NCBI GenBank assembly: GCA_022695795.1
Contig: MU404086.1
Coordinates: forward strand, 310,001 to 374,000
DNA from: Biscogniauxia marginata
Lineage: Eukaryota > Ascomycota > Sordariomycetes > Xylariales > Xylariaceae
DNA: 64,000 nucleotides
Direction of reading: 5' to 3'
Positions within the stretch are counted from its first letter, which is position 1, and every line of letters starts with the position of its first letter. The translations under genes and the position numbers were made by a program. Shown here in pieces: positions 22,904 to 35,194 of this stretch. The notes beneath the pieces are model-generated. The model worked only from the letters and a program-made list of their open reading frames with translations, did no database searches and was not told the DNA's origin.

Positions 22904-24280
22904 TTACCTTGGATGCTCACGAGAGCCGGGCCCTTTCGTTTTTATCGTCTCGTCGCCATCTTCTCCGTCTTCCTCGTCCCTATACGCGCCCCCGATGCCG
23001 CCGCCGCCGCCGCTCACGTCGTTCTCCCACAGCGAGATGTCATCGGCGTCCATCAGGGCCGCGGCGTCCTCGTCCACGTCCACGTCCTCGGGCCGCCGCT
23101 GCTGCCGCCGCCCGACGCCGAGCACGCCCTCCTCGAGGTCCTCGTAGTTCAGGTCGTCGTCGTCGATATCGGCGTCGGAGACGACGAGACCCTGGGCGGC
23201 GGCGTCCTCGCGGGCGATGGCGGCGGCGCGGGCCATGGTGCGGCGGTAGATGACGAGGCTGACGGCGATGCCGAGGGCGAGGCCGATCAGCATGCTGAGG
23301 TAGTTGACGACCTTGTCGGCGAGGGACATGTCGTCGCCGCTCTCGGCGAGGCGGGCGAGGCGGCTGCCGATGAAGACGTGGACGAGGAGCTTGGGGGTGG
23401 CGAGGGCGGTGGCGAGGGCGAAGCCGAGCGGGCTGACGCTCGGGATGGTGGCGAGGAAGCCGTTGCTGAGGCTGAAGGGCAGGGGGCACAGTCGGATGGC
23501 GGCGAGCATGAGCAGGCCGTCGTGCCGGAGCACCTGGCCGAGGGCCACGAAGCGCCGGTCCGAGCCGACGAGCCGCTGCACGTAGGCGCTCAGCACGGTC
23601 CGGCTCGCAGCGAACGCGGCCGTCGAGCCGACCACCGTGGCGGCAGCCACGACGGGCCAGCCGCCTGGGAAGCCGTACACGAAGCCGGATATGGTGATGC
23701 AGGTGCTGTAGCCGATCATGGGCGGGAAGGCCGCCAGCGACGTCAGCAGGAAGACGAGGGCCCAGCCGGCCGGCAGCGCGCGCCACCCGGCCGCGACGGG
23801 CGCCAGCGACGCGAAGATGCGGTGCGAGAAGACGAGGAAGACGACGGCCAGGGCGAGCGACGCCGCCCCGGCCAGGGCCGCGAGCGCCCGCTGCGCCGGC
23901 GTCAGGCTGTAGCTCAGCTTCAGCAGGCGGTTCGCGGCCGAGAGGCTCGCGCGCGACACGCGCTGCCCGAAGGAAAGAGCGCCGCCGCCGCCGCCGTCGT
24001 GGTGGTGCTGCGACCGCGAATACGGCGTCGATAGCCGCCGGGCGTTCTGGCCGCTCGTCCTACCCCCGAGGTTTATACTGCCTAGGCCGAGGCCGGAGCC
24101 GGAGCCGGAGCCGCCGCGCGGCGGATGGCCCGACGACCGCACCCAGGGGGGTACCGGGCCGTTGTCGTCTTTGTCGTCGTCGGTCTGGGGTGTGCTTGGG
24201 GAGCGTGCGGGAGAGGGCGAGCGTGCGGGGGACGTCGAGATGGAGAGCGCTTGGGCGGCCGAGGAGTAGTCTGCCGGCAT
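22904..24280 (-). CDS. TVP38: Golgi membrane protein TVP38 (VTT/DedA family)
   Basis: A single-exon gene of 458 residues. A disordered Ser/Pro/Gly-rich cytosolic N-terminus (1-130) is followed by hydrophobic segments: LALAVVFLVFSHRIF, LPAGWALVFLLTSLAAFPP, the VTT/SNARE-associated signature around FVYGFPGGW and GSTAAFAASR, then RLCPLPFSLSNGFLA and a last helix before YRRTMARAAAI. The C-terminal tail is acidic. Family knowledge: Tvp38 is a late-Golgi multi-pass protein of the VTT group, related to TMEM64 and to the lipid scramblases TMEM41B/VMP1. The coding strand is extremely GC-rich with strong G/C third-position bias, which creates antisense frames of up to 384 codons that are artefacts. Confidence 0.9.
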   Translation of the reverse strand: MPADYSSAAQALSISTSPARSPSPARSPSTPQTDDDKDDNGPVPPWVRSSGHPPRGGSGSGSGLGLGSINLGGRTSGQNARRLSTPYSRSQHHHDGGGGGALSFGQRVSRASLSAANRLLKLSYSLTPAQRALAALAGAASLALAVVFLVFSHRIFASLAPVAAGWRALPAGWALVFLLTSLAAFPPMIGYSTCITISGFVYGFPGGWPVVAAATVVGSTAAFAASRTVLSAYVQRLVGSDRRFVALGQVLRHDGLLMLAAIRLCPLPFSLSNGFLATIPSVSPLGFALATALATPKLLVHVFIGSRLARLAESGDDMSLADKVVNYLSMLIGLALGIAVSLVIYRRTMARAAAIAREDAAAQGLVVSDADIDDDDLNYEDLEEGVLGVGRRQQRRPEDVDVDEDAAALMDADDISLWENDVSGGGGGIGGAYRDEEDGEDGDETIKTKGPGSREHPR

Positions 24281-24380
24281 GTTTGTTTTGTTTCTGGTTT
24301 TTTCTTTGTCCTTTTGGATGAAGGATAAGGTTTAGAGTGTATAATCTACGGCTCTGCCGTTGCCAACTCAAACTACGTAG

Positions 24381-24480
24381 GTATGTATGTATGTATGTAT
24401 GTATGTATGTATGTATGTATGTATGTATGTATGTATGGACGTATGTGTGTGCGTCTGTGTGTGTGTGTGTGTGTGTGTGT
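24381..24480. repeat. Compound microsatellite (GTAT)14 then (TG)n
   Basis: About fourteen GTAT units (24381-24436) followed, after a short interruption, by a TG run (about 24456-24480). It lies 100-200 bp upstream of the TVP38 start, within its promoter or leader. Confidence 0.95.
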
Positions 24481-25489
24481 CTTTACGGTCGCCGGATAGG
24501 CAGGGAAAGCTCAGATCTCTCGATATAGGGGGAACGCAGATCGTCGTCTCGCAGCTGGGCCCGAGGTGAGAGATGTGTCTACGCCGAATAGAAAAATCCG
24601 GGCTTAAGGAAGAACACCGGACGAGACGTGCTGATGTGGTTATCCTCGTTATGCGCGGGGATCGGTCAGTGTCGGGTTGGATCGGATTGCTGTTACTTTC
24701 CAGGGGCTCATGTGTTTCGATGTCGAATGGCCACTATCCGTCCATATCTGCTGGCGACGACGCACGGAGATGATTGAGTGTCGCCGTTTTGAGAAATTAG
24801 GGCTCTAGAGTAAGCTTGACCGAAGTTGGTGGGATGGTGATTCTTTTTTAAGGCGATGTTGCTTTAGTAGGGTAGGAGCTGACGATGACGCAGGGAGCGG
24901 CTGAAGGGCTGCTTACATACGCTACTACGCTAGGGCTACAGGCACGGCACAGTACCTACATGGATAAGCAGGGACAGCTGTGACCCCGCCGTATAAATAG
25001 GAGCAGTATGATGATCTCAGCCACAATACTACCTACATACCTTACCTACCTGGTACTTATATACACATATACACATAAGATATATATACTATGTAGTTTG
25101 AATATATGCTCGACTACTTACATATAAGATATAAAGATGCTATAAATTGCATTTAAGTATTATTAATATACGTAATAAAGTTGTTATTAATAATCGTATA
25201 AGTACATAGGTACCTATGTATGCAGTACCGTAACATTGCAAATCGAATCTTTACAAGTTTCAAGTGTTGCTAAACCGATCACGCTAATGCATCGTGCAGG
25301 GATCACAATCGTCTAGGCATATCCGTGCCATTTTATCATCTTGGCAGCGTTGGTACTGCAAGTTATTAAACTACCTTCAAGATAAACATCGGAAAGAAGA
25401 CCATAACGTTGGTTATTGAGGTTTCGATGCTCTAAGAGACGCGGAAGTCGGTATAGAGAGAGAACAATGTGTCGTATAACTACCTCGTA

Positions 25490-26110
25490 TTAAAACATTA
25501 TCTAATAAACAATTCCCGTTTATATAATAATAAATTATACTTAATAATTTCATTTTATATAAATTTACCTTTTTTTATTTAATTATACTAATAATTAATT
25601 AATATAAACTTTTTATAAATATTAATTAAATATTAAAAATATTACTTAACATATCTTATAAGTAAATGGGCCACTTGATTTCCCATATAAAATCGACTTT
25701 TTCAAAAATTCATAACTTTGCACGTAAAAATCGTAAAAATCTCGGACCTTTTTTATTAGCTATATAATTATTAATTTTAACTAAAAGTAAAATCGAAAAA
25801 ATTAATTCCGAAAAACGCGAAAAGAAAACGCGTAAAAACTAAAATTAAAACAAAACACACGGACCTTTTTACGTATTTCTTTATATATTTCATTTTTGAT
25901 TTTTTCGATTTTACTTTTAAATAAACCTTATAATTATATAACTAAAAAAAAGGTCCGAGATTTTTACGATTTTTACGTGCAAAGTTATGAATTTAAAAAA
26001 AAAAAAAAAAAGTCGATTTTATATAAGAAATCAAGTGGCCCACTCGCTTATGAGACACGTTACTCTTTTAATATAATGTATAAATATAAGTAAAACTACT
26101 TATAAAGCAC
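25490..26110. repeat. AT-rich island (RIP-like) holding a palindromic element
   Basis: A block of very high A+T with sharp borders to normal DNA. Such blocks in Pezizomycotina are usually transposon relics in which C-to-T changes have accumulated by RIP. It contains the inverted-repeat element at 25654-26055 and no coding potential. Confidence 0.7.
25654..26055. mobile_element. Non-autonomous element with about 146 bp terminal inverted repeats (MITE-like)
   Basis: The left arm (25654 to about 25800) and right arm (about 25907 to 26055) are reverse complements over most of their length. Examples are the outer ends CTTATAAG/CTTATGAG, GGGCCACTTGATTTC against GAAATCAAGTGGCCC, and a long shared block from AAAATCGAC through AACTTTGCACGTAAA to TCTCGGACC. 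Most differences are C/T or G/A, as RIP would give. The spacer is only about 100 bp with no coding. I could not find a convincing target-site duplication. Confidence 0.65.
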
Positions 26111-27995
26111 CCTTTTAAACTTAACACGATCACTTTAACCGAGTTGCTACCTGGGGGAAATTTAAAACGGCAACTTAAGTGGTAACAATAATAACCAAAT
26201 CCTGAGCATAGTATCTAAATTCATAAACGCCCTCCCTTATCACGGTGGTTTAATACTTATAGCCCAGAGACCTGTAACGTATAACAGCATTATGGTACGA
26301 AAGCGTGGGCTCTATCGCACGTTACGGTCGCTAAATATGTACAATCCCCAAAGAAATATTTACTTCTCAATGAGAAGGTTTTGCCCGTAACTCCGCCATC
26401 TTGATCTTCCGCGTTCCACTCTCATTTCCTATCGGATCCCCTTTCAAGCCCGACGGCTAGACTCCTCGCGGCATCCTAGAACCTACTTATTAGGTCTTCA
26501 CAGTCCATGGATTCCGTTGATATCTTTGGGGATGACGAAGAACACACGCTTATATCTTCTGTTAAAAACACTGTTATTACAAACTGGTGATAATGGTCTT
26601 AGCATTATCCCATTCCTATAGTTAATGTGCCCTTTTTTTTTTTTTTTTTTCGTCATCCCCTTTTCTCTTCCCCCGGTGCAACTAAACCCCTGTCTTAGGT
26701 ATATGATAGTCAAATTTTAAAGATTTTGACCGTGCCGTCGAAGAGGTTGGAAAAGGCATCGAGTCTTGGCAAGTCGTGAGAAGCATAGGGGACCTGACCA
26801 TTAGCTTTTCAGGAGGGAACATAGAGATACCACTCGTCAAATACGGCGGAATAATCAGGCATAATCAATCGGTGTCAGTCCCACTAGATCGAACCCAGTG
26901 CTATAGTTGGGAATGATATCGGGTTTAGCAATTTGAGTTGGACTTCACGGTGCTACCTCTTCACCTGCATGGCTGCATTGCACATCTCTATATTCTCCAG
27001 TCTCACTTCTAATCCTGTTGCAAACTAGAGCTAGCCAGACCACGAGAATATGATGAATAAGTTCTCGAGCGAAATTCCGGCCTCCACAAATGACACTCTA
27101 AGAGAATGCCGTCAGGACTACCCCCTCCCCCCCAAAGTACTCAATACTCCAGCTACGAAGGGGCTATGTGCTAGAAATATATCTTACCCTCTCTTAACGT
27201 CCCTACTGACACGCTATCCCTAGCTATGGAAACCGGCATTGGAGCTCTTCGCCAGCGGGAGAAAAACCCGTAAATGGTGTGGTGCTCAAGAACGAGAGAG
27301 AGAGAGAGAGAGTAGAACACCCGGTCACGGGGATCCGGGAAACCCCATTAGAAAAGCTAGGTACATATGTTAGACTGCCTATGTACTAAGTAGATTGAAA
27401 ACCAAAGACCATATATAGTTAAGAAAGCTTATCCTGACGTCTTGTCTCCCAAGTCAAGAGGACAACGTACAAAAGACGTATATGATATATACGTATAGGT
27501 ATATAACAAACAAGGAGAAGAAGAGGAAGAAGAGGAATCGGGGCACCTTTACACCCCTAATATCTTTCCGTATCTACTGAATCTTAATATCATTACAACT
27601 AGATGGAGGGAATGTCCTTTCTTGCCGCGCTGTCCTCCTTGATCACTCCATAGTAGGTGGATAGATAGACATCTTGAGGCTTCATTATTCACCTATTGAT
27701 CACCACCACCATCATCATCGTTCCGATGATCTCCTATAATCCTCACCACAATTATAGCGATTTCGTTCTTTAAACCAAGTGTCATATACATATGGATAGA
27801 ACCCTTTAATTGTTAAACCGCCTTGTCCAATCCCATGTCTAGATTGTAAGATAGCGCGAGGAATTCTTCCTATAAAGCGAAGGCTCATTTCCAAGCTCAT
27901 ATATCAAGACCTCGCCCGCACCAATCCGGGGGCGGAACGTGAACTAATTAATAATATACTTTACTTTATTTATTGGCTTAGCTTCTACCTAGTTG

Positions 27996-30303
27996 TCACC
28001 GGCTTCTATTTCCACTTGGCCCCTTGGGGGGATCTCGGACAAGCAATCTAACCTTGCCATCACCAATCTCGACACCCTGACTGAGGATATCCACGTCCTC
28101 CTTGTCCTCTTCTTTGTCCCTTGAGCTGTCTTTTGCCAGCGACTTGTCCCAGCTTCTAGCATCGATTCCGAGTATCCCGCCCATGCTATTGCGGTCTCCG
28201 GGGACGGAGAACTCCCGGTACGCATACCTCCACTCGTTCAGGAAATTCCGGATTGCCTTGCCCACCTTGTCCTTGCCATTTTTGCTGTGGTGGCCGGTTC
28301 CCGTAATAGCATACACAGGCTTGCTTTCTTTGCTGTTGTCCAACAGCACTCTCTCGAGGTATTCGACTGCTTCTTCTGGGTGTAGCCCGTGAAGGTCTAC
28401 GTAGATTTCCAAACTGGACCCGTTTTGCTTGTTTCGCTCTTCATATAGTTCGCGCGCCGCCTCGCGGTGGGCCTTCCGCATGAGATCGTTCTCACTTTGA
28501 CCTCGAAGGCTCAGAGCCTTAGCTGCCCGAGCATCGTTCCGGTTCCATGCTTGTGCAGCGCTATGCTCTTATTAATGCTTGGACACTGATAATTGTGCGC
28601 TGGGACGAACTTACCTTTGGAGAAACTTGTTGCGGAGGCCACCGTGTTTGATAGCCTCCTGACGAGCCTTGAGATAGCCCTTGTTGGCCCTGTCCCCAGT
28701 CTCTAGCCATGGGATATGTTTGGGCATGGGAATAGCCTGCGCTGCGGCACTGTTCTCTCCATTTCTAATGCTGGTGGCACTTCCATTTCGGCCAATTTTC
28801 TTCGAATCCGGTCTACTAGATCCTGGCGTGGGAGATGGGGACATCCTGACAATGTCAGCTAAAGAACTTGGAATCATGTTCTCCTTGTGGCCATGCCCGT
28901 GACCCCCACGTTTGCCATGATGTTTCTTGTTAGGCTTAGCGGAGGCTGATCCCAGAGAAGGGAAGGCATCATTATCGTCAATCGACGGTGCGCTCAGGCC
29001 ATCTTTTGCCTGATGCCGGCTCCCTGGGCGGGAACGAGGCTGAGATCTGTCGCTCCCTGCATATGCATGCATAGGTTTCAGGCCTGGAGGTGGAGTTAGA
29101 GTAGAGCCCGAGTAGCTGAAACTCGCGGCAAAGGGATTAAGCTCCGGCGTCCCAGGTCGTAACGCCGGGAACGAGGTTGTATCTTGGACCTGGAGGGTTG
29201 AGCTTTTCTGTGGCGGTGTGCTGCTCCCATCCACGTTGAGGCGGTTCATCAGATGGGCTGGATCATGGGAGAAAATGCACGTGTCACCAGCCAAGCAATT
29301 ACCCATAACCCAATACCTGACGAGCGTTAGGATCAACGAGCATTGTGGGCTTAGGAAGATAGCGTAGCACTTACTTGCATATATGATTACTAAGGTCATG
29401 GCTGAACCGGCAATCTGCCCGGAGACATTGTCCAGTGGACAGGTAAAATTTGCAGATAATACCTGCCTTCTGCTGGGCCGATGGCGTGTTGGGTTTCACA
29501 TCAGGCGTCATGGACTTCCCGATGAGCACGCTCTTGGCCTCGGGCGTGAGCCCTGAAGCATTGGTCGAATCCTGCCCCTGAGACTCCATTATAGATGCGA
29601 TAGTCGCACTCAGATCGTAGCCATGGCTGGAGAGGGCGGCCTCGATCTCCTCGTCCGTCTTGGACGGACCAAGTATGGAACGGAGCATGTCATAGGGTGT
29701 CATATCTGCCTGCTGAGTAGAGACATACTCGGGCGCAGCGGCATTCAGGCCACTCGAGGTCCCCACAGAAGAAGCGACGCTGAGCGCATCGTCGCTCACG
29801 AGCCAGTCAACGTTCTCCGTCTGGAACTCGCCGAAGATTTCTTGCGCCGGACTCGTATCGTTTGCGAACTCGTAGGCATTTAGGTTTGGACTGTGCGGGA
29901 TGGCGGGCGCGGCAAAGGCCAAGCGGGGAGAGGGACGTGGCGATGAAAAGGGCGAGACGGTCGAGGATTTGGTCCTGCCGAGGGTGGTCGGGACAAAACC
30001 GGGTGGCGCCAGAGGGCTTACTCCGAGGCGAGGCGAGCCCGATATTGGCGTTGCAGAACCCCGCCAAGAGGCTGGAGATGGCCGGCGAAGGATCGTCTGT
30101 CGTATCGCAGGAGGCGAGGAAGCACTACCGCCGCTCTCACGATATCGCCATAGAGCGTCCAGTATTGAATTTTCGAGGGCGGTGCCGTTCAAGGTGGTCT
30201 CCTTCTTCAACACCTCCTCCAGCTTGTCCGTTTTGTCCTCATCTTCGAGGTCTGGGTCCTGCAGGACGGGCAGGCAGAGCTCGTACGTCTCGTCGGAGAC
30301 CAT
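27996..30303 (-). CDS. CCCH zinc-finger protein with DUF1771 and Smr domain
   Basis: An RNA-binding/nuclease-type protein of 731 residues. Three exons: 29375-30303, 28615-29316, 27996-28560. Order: conserved N-terminal helices (ETYELCLPVLQDPDLEDEDK); a Ser/Pro-rich linker; a CUE/UBA-like segment (about 195-240, DEEIEAALSSHGYDLSATI); two CCCH fingers (about 286-330: CKFYLSTGQCLRADCRFSH and, across the first splice, CKYWVMGNCLAGDTCIFSH); a His/Gly-rich linker; DUF1771 (ARQEAIKHGGLRNKFLQ to about YEERN); a C-terminal Smr domain with DLHGLHPEEA, TGTGHHSKNG and GGILGID. Smr domains are MutS2-derived nucleases that act on RNA or branched DNA, and Smr proteins such as Cue2 and N4BP2 link ubiquitin to mRNA cleavage on stalled ribosomes. 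A role in mRNA decay is therefore likely but inferred. Confidence 0.9.
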
Positions 30304-31391
30304 GATTACGCGGCTTCGACGAACTGTTATGAGTGGAGGGAGCGGGATCGACAGCTAGTTCTAGAAGAGAAAGAAAAAAGATGAGACGCGAAACGCTGGG
30401 GGGAGACGTTCTAGTATTCATACCTCGCAAGGGAGGGCTTACAGGGCGAGCTGACGTCAACGAAGCATCTATGGTAGAGTAAACAACAAGATAGAGAAGA
30501 GAAGAAGAACAATAGGGAAGATGGGCGCGGAGAGCGCGAAAAGGGCGGCGTGTTAACTAAAGGATACGTGCCACAGGTAATAGGCGACTACTTGCATGAT
30601 GCAAATGCTGTGAGACGGGAATTGTTGTGGTGAGAAGGGAAAATGCGAGGCAGAAGAGGCGGGAAGTGTGGTGCCGTTGCAGCGCGAGAGGGTGAATCAG
30701 AAGCCTCGTCGGGGGTTCAGCTCCTGTACGCCCGTACTACCGTGGGATACGATGCCTCACGTCGAGGGCAAGTAAAAGATGTAGTTTAGTTAGTGGTAGG
30801 GAGAGTGGGAGAATCGATGCAGCGAGGTGGGGGCCGACCACCCAGCTAATATTAAGACCGGCTGCCTCTACCGGGACTGTTAGGGGCCACACGCAATTCT
30901 CAAACGCACCACTCATCTGCGCCCGCCAAGTGGGGTCGCGCCCGATACGTCCTACGTACCCTGTACCTTAGCTTGACTTAGACTCCAAGTCTGCTGAAGG
31001 TCTCAGGTAGGGTTACCTACGTACAATGTAAGTAGGTAAGCATATGCAGTCGGAAAGCCTCGAAGCCTCGACAAGCCGCATGTGAACTTGCTCTTCCGTG
31101 CCTATGCGCACTTTTACACCGAAAAAAAAAGCCTGTCCCAAAACTCTACCGACCAGAAAGCACAGAATATCAGCACAGGTCAGCTGTGCCTATTCCGGAA
31201 GCGGACATAACGCAATCAATCCAGCACAATCACAAGCTCACATAGTACATACGTAAGGTCTACGCACAAGGGTGACATGGAAGCCGTGTCAGCCGGCCCG
31301 AACGTTTCCGAGTAAAGTCAACATATCCCGAGCCCAGCCTGAATGTGGCCTTGTCATCACCTTCTTACAGTAGGAATATGTTTGTAATGGT
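30304..31391. other. Intergenic region upstream of the CCCH/Smr gene
   Basis: Promoter of the CCCH/Smr gene plus the 3' region of the F-box/JmjC gene. A TACCTA/TAGGTA cluster lies at about 31010-31045. No gene is seen. Confidence 0.55.
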
Positions 31392-33129
31392 TTAAGGTAT
31401 CTCCCCATCCTCATCTGCAAACCCAAAACCAAAACTGAAACCACCACCTCCGTTTTCCCCTTGGTCTTTGCCCCCGACAGCCTCCTCCCACTTCCGTTTC
31501 TTGGTCCTGCTCTTCCGCTCCATCTCCTCGAGGGCCTCGTCGAGCAGATCTGGATAGCTACCTCTGAGCCGTTCTACGAAAAGGTCATAAGGGCACTCGA
31601 TGCTCCTCTTGAATCCCGTTACCTGGTCTGGCCTGTCTTTGAGAAAGGAAAGAACGTCTGCCAGGTGTGATTTGGGCACAAAATTCTGCGTGAGAGCTAT
31701 GCCAGCTTCTAGATTGACCACTAAGTGCCACCAGCCACTTGGTACGTGCAAAATCTCACCTGCTTTGCAGACACCTTCAACACATCCAGGCATGGCTCGA
31801 GCCTCGGCATGGAACTCAAGAAGCCATTCGGCTATGCTGAGGGGACTGGTGACCTCGCTGCTATCCTTTGAGACGTAAACTCCAGGGACCTGTGCCGCCG
31901 AAGGAAACATGATCCAGTATTTCGACCCTTGGATGACAGCGTTCCAGGCACTCGTTGCGTTTGGGTCTTTATGGAATGTCGAGCCGCTGCGTTCCGGCCC
32001 AACGATAAGCCACCGGTGGGCAGGTCTCTAGCAAGCAATGAATATTAATTGCTTAGTTGAACAGCTTCGTAACCTACCTCACTGTGGAGTATTTCGAACA
32101 AGTCAAGGCCGAAACACTCGGGTGGCCAGTAAACAGATCCCTCGCTTCGCCCAACTTCGATGTTCATCTTCTCTGCGAAACCTCGGTCAAAGAGATAGAG
32201 GGGGTTCTCGTCATCACTATTGGACATGTAATCGCGATACGTCGAGAATGGCCAATCTACCGCTTCAGCCCGGAATCGGACGTCGGAGTATTTTCTACCC
32301 AACTCCTGGATGCTCCAATCACGACATGCTGGCCACGACTGTATGCATTTAGTGAGTATAAAGGGCTTATTGCTCCAGCCCTGAGCAAACTCATCATATG
32401 TGAGCGACTCTACGCGACTGATTTCGTTTCCCTCTGGTATGCTAGTCGAGTACTTCCCGAGAGCGACATGAGCGCAGACAAACGGCCGGTGTACCACATC
32501 CGAAAAGACATTGCTGCAGTCAATTCTGGTGTGTAGGCTAGGGGGGATCTTCAGATGCGTGCTTCTCCATGAACCCTTCCAACAGGGAATTTGACAACTT
32601 GCGTCCTGTGATCTATAGGTGAGTCAGTCCCTGTTCTAGAGCTTATATAGACCCTTCCTGTCAGCAAGGGAATGGATCAAGGCTTCTGATCGATAAAGTA
32701 TGACTCACGCCTCGAGCAGAGTCAAAAGACTATCTGAGTGATTGTCTATTCTCCGTGCCGTATGTTGCACTCCAACAGCAATGATAAGCAAGCAGGTAGA
32801 ACAGCAAGCAAATTGACTCACTCGAGGAATAGTGTTTTCCACAAATCATCTAATTGGCTAAAGGCATATAGAAAACGGCAGGTGAATCCAATGTGTCTTA
32901 GTGAATCTGTGTCCAGGTACTCGAGCATGTGTAAAATCATTTCATCTGGCAGCCGACCCATGGGGCCTAGGAACTGTCGAGCAGTGCTGCCAGATGAAAA
33001 GTACTGATTTCCAAGAGGTTTAACCCCGTTTGGGTGAATTGGGATAGAGTCTACCGTCGTTGCGGTCTCTATGCCCGCACTGACTCCTCCACTGACTCCT
33101 CCACGGCCGATATCCTTTGAAAGCAGCAT
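31392..33129 (-). CDS. F-box and JmjC domain protein (JMJD6-like)
   Basis: A 492-residue protein from three exons: 32822-33129, 32078-32612, 31392-32027. The F-box lies at about 57-103 (LPDEMILHMLEYLDTDSL). After the first intron (209 bp; acceptor TATAG chosen because it alone keeps the frame into the conserved WKGSWRST block) comes the JmjC fold: RIDCSNVFSDVVHRPF, then FHKDPNATSAWN giving the Fe(II) ligands H301 and D303, and HVPSGWWHLV giving the distal H382. The metal site is intact. The C-terminus is Gly/Phe-rich. Family knowledge: this clade (JMJD6 and fungal F-box/JmjC proteins) contains 2-oxoglutarate-dependent lysyl hydroxylases. The F-box suggests it joins an SCF complex, which is inference. 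Confidence 0.88.
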
Positions 33130-33796
33130 GGTGACGGGGTCATTGACTGCAGATTACTGCCGTTCCAGGGGGGGCGATTCACGAGAGAATGCTATGATAA
33201 TGTGCCATGCTTTGCCACTCGACGAAGACTCCAAATGTTAAAATTTCAGCCGGAAGATAGGGAATGGGCGATTGGCGATAGGAAATGGATGGTGGTTGTG
33301 TGGGCCTCTCAATAGGAACAAAACTTTAGGTAGGTAGGTATGGGACTCTTTAGGGGGGAGAAAATTGAAAAGTCCAATAGAAATCTAGGAATAAGACAAA
33401 GCTTAGGACAATAAGGCCGTAGAGTTTGGTTGCTGTGCACCGCCTCAAGGTTTTTCCGATACCCCCCACTCAAATTTTTTTACTACAAGGTCCCGCCGTC
33501 TTTTGATCTTGGGCTCTTCCCTCCCCTCGATCTTCCCAAGTCACAGATTTTTTATCTACCACAACGAACAACACGCAATAATTCACACCACTTGGACCGT
33601 ACCGCTCTCACGATTGTCGAGAGCATCTGTGTCCATCCTCTATCCGTACGTCAATTCCACGCAGCACTTGCTTGCCTTTGAGCAAAGAAGTCTGCGCCTT
33701 ATATTTTCAATCTAACCCCACCAAGATCGCCGCCACCTCTTGAATTCTAAGCAGAGCTTGGAATTCAAGACCTCGCATCGATTCTCAACCGCAATC
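33130..33796. other. Divergent promoter: JmjC (-) and eIF4A (+)
   Basis: The eIF4A side is rich in C/T (33430-33720), typical of highly expressed fungal genes with pyrimidine tracts at the transcription start. A TAGGTAGGTAGGTA run lies near 33330. No gene is seen. Confidence 0.6.
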
Positions 33797-35194
33797 ATGG
33801 CTACCGACAAGGGGCTTGAGGATATCGAGCAATCCCAGATCGAGTCCAACTATGACGAGACCGTCGATTCCTTCGATGAGATGAACCTGCGATCGGAGCT
33901 TCTTCGAGGTAAGACGCGATGAGAAAAAAAACCACAAAGGGAAAAAAAAACAATTAGGTGGATCTGAAGACTGACGGCGATATTTCACACAGGTGTCTAC
34001 GCTTATGGCTTCGAGCGCCCCTCTGCTATTCAGCAGCGTGCGATCATGCCCGTTATTAAGGGTAAGCACTCTCCCTGTCTTCTCTACCGCGCCCACCCTT
34101 AAATACTCATTTGCGATAGGCCACGATGTTATTGCGCAGGCCCAGTCCGGTACTGGCAAGACCGCCACTTTCTCCATCTCTGTTCTCCAGAAGATCGACC
34201 CGAATGTCAAGCAGTGCCAGGCACTAATCCTAGCTCCTACCCGTGAACTTGCCCAGCAAATCCAGAAGGTCGTTGTCGCCATTGGTGACTTCATGAGCAT
34301 CGAGTGCCATGCTTGCATTGGTGGCACCAGTGTCCGTGATGACATGAAGGCTCTGCAAGACGGCCCCCAGGTCGTTGTCGGCACCCCCGGTCGCGTGCAG
34401 GACATGATTCAGCGACGCTTCCTTAAGACTGATGGCATGAAGATGTTTGTCCTCGACGAGGCCGATGAAATGCTTTCGGTAAGTGCTTGCGCTATCAAAT
34501 TCAATGCGGTCAGCGGTACTAACTCCACTTTCTTATCCAGCGTGGTTTCACCGAGCAGATCTACGACATCTTCCAGCTGCTCCCCCAGTCTACCCAAGTC
34601 GTCCTTCTGTCCGCCACTATGCCCCAGGATGTCCTCGAGGTTACCACCAAGTTCATGCGAGACCCTGTTCGTATCCTCGTCAAGAAGGATGAGCTCACCC
34701 TCGAAGGTATCAAGCAGTTCTACATTGCTGTGGAGAAGGAGGAGTGGAAACTCGACACCCTTTCCGACCTGTACGAGACCGTTACCATCACCCAGGCCGT
34801 CATCTTCTGCAACACCCGCAGAAAGGTCGACTGGCTCACGGACAAGCTGACAGCTCGCGACTTCACCGTCTCTGCCATGCACGGTGATATGGACCAGGCC
34901 CAGCGTGACCTGATTATGAAGGAGTTCCGATCGGGATCTTCTCGTGTGCTGATCGCCACTGATCTTCTCGCTCGTGGTATCGACGTCCAGCAGGTCTCGC
35001 TGGTCATCAACTACGACCTCCCCGCTAACCGCGAGAACTACATCCACCGTATTGGTCGTGGTGGTCGATTCGGCCGAAAGGGTGTGGCTATCAACTTTGT
35101 CACGGCGGAGGATGTTAGAATGATGCGAGAAATCGAGCAGTTCTACAGCACCCAGATCGAGGAGATGCCGATGAACGTGGCCGACCTCATCTAA
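33797..35194 (+). CDS. TIF1: ATP-dependent RNA helicase eIF4A
   Basis: Translation initiation factor 4A, the DEAD-box helicase of eIF4F that unwinds mRNA 5' leaders. Four exons: 33797-33908, 33993-34061, 34120-34478, 34541-35194, giving 397 residues, the family length. All motifs are present: Q motif ([13 protein letters not shown]), I (AQSGTGKT), Ia (PTRELAQQI), Ib (GTPGR), II (DEAD), III (SAT), IV (VIFCNTRRK), V ([10 protein letters not shown]), VI ([13 protein letters not shown]). The C-terminus is [11 protein letters not shown]. Three introns fall early in the gene, as in other filamentous ascomycetes. It is expected to be essential and strongly expressed. Confidence 0.98.

Larger units (their letters stand above)
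24281..27995. other. 3.7 kb gene-free region with microsatellites and an AT island
   Basis: Upstream of TVP38 there is a GTAT and a TG microsatellite (24381-24480), then ordinary DNA with TACCTA words to about 25080, an AT-rich island (25490-26110) containing a palindromic element, and 1.9 kb of ordinary DNA with a poly-T run (about 26632-26650) and a GA repeat (about 27296-27313). I found no coding exon in it. Confidence 0.6.

Noticed and set aside
22880..24034. 384-codon plus-strand frame opposite TVP38
   Set aside because: It is the antisense of a very GC-rich real gene. Its translation is Asp/Gly/Ala/Arg/Val repeats without any domain, while the minus strand gives a clear TVP38.
27715..27900. 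61-codon minus-strand frame downstream of the CCCH/Smr gene
   Set aside because: Too short, with no motif and no neighbouring exon to join.
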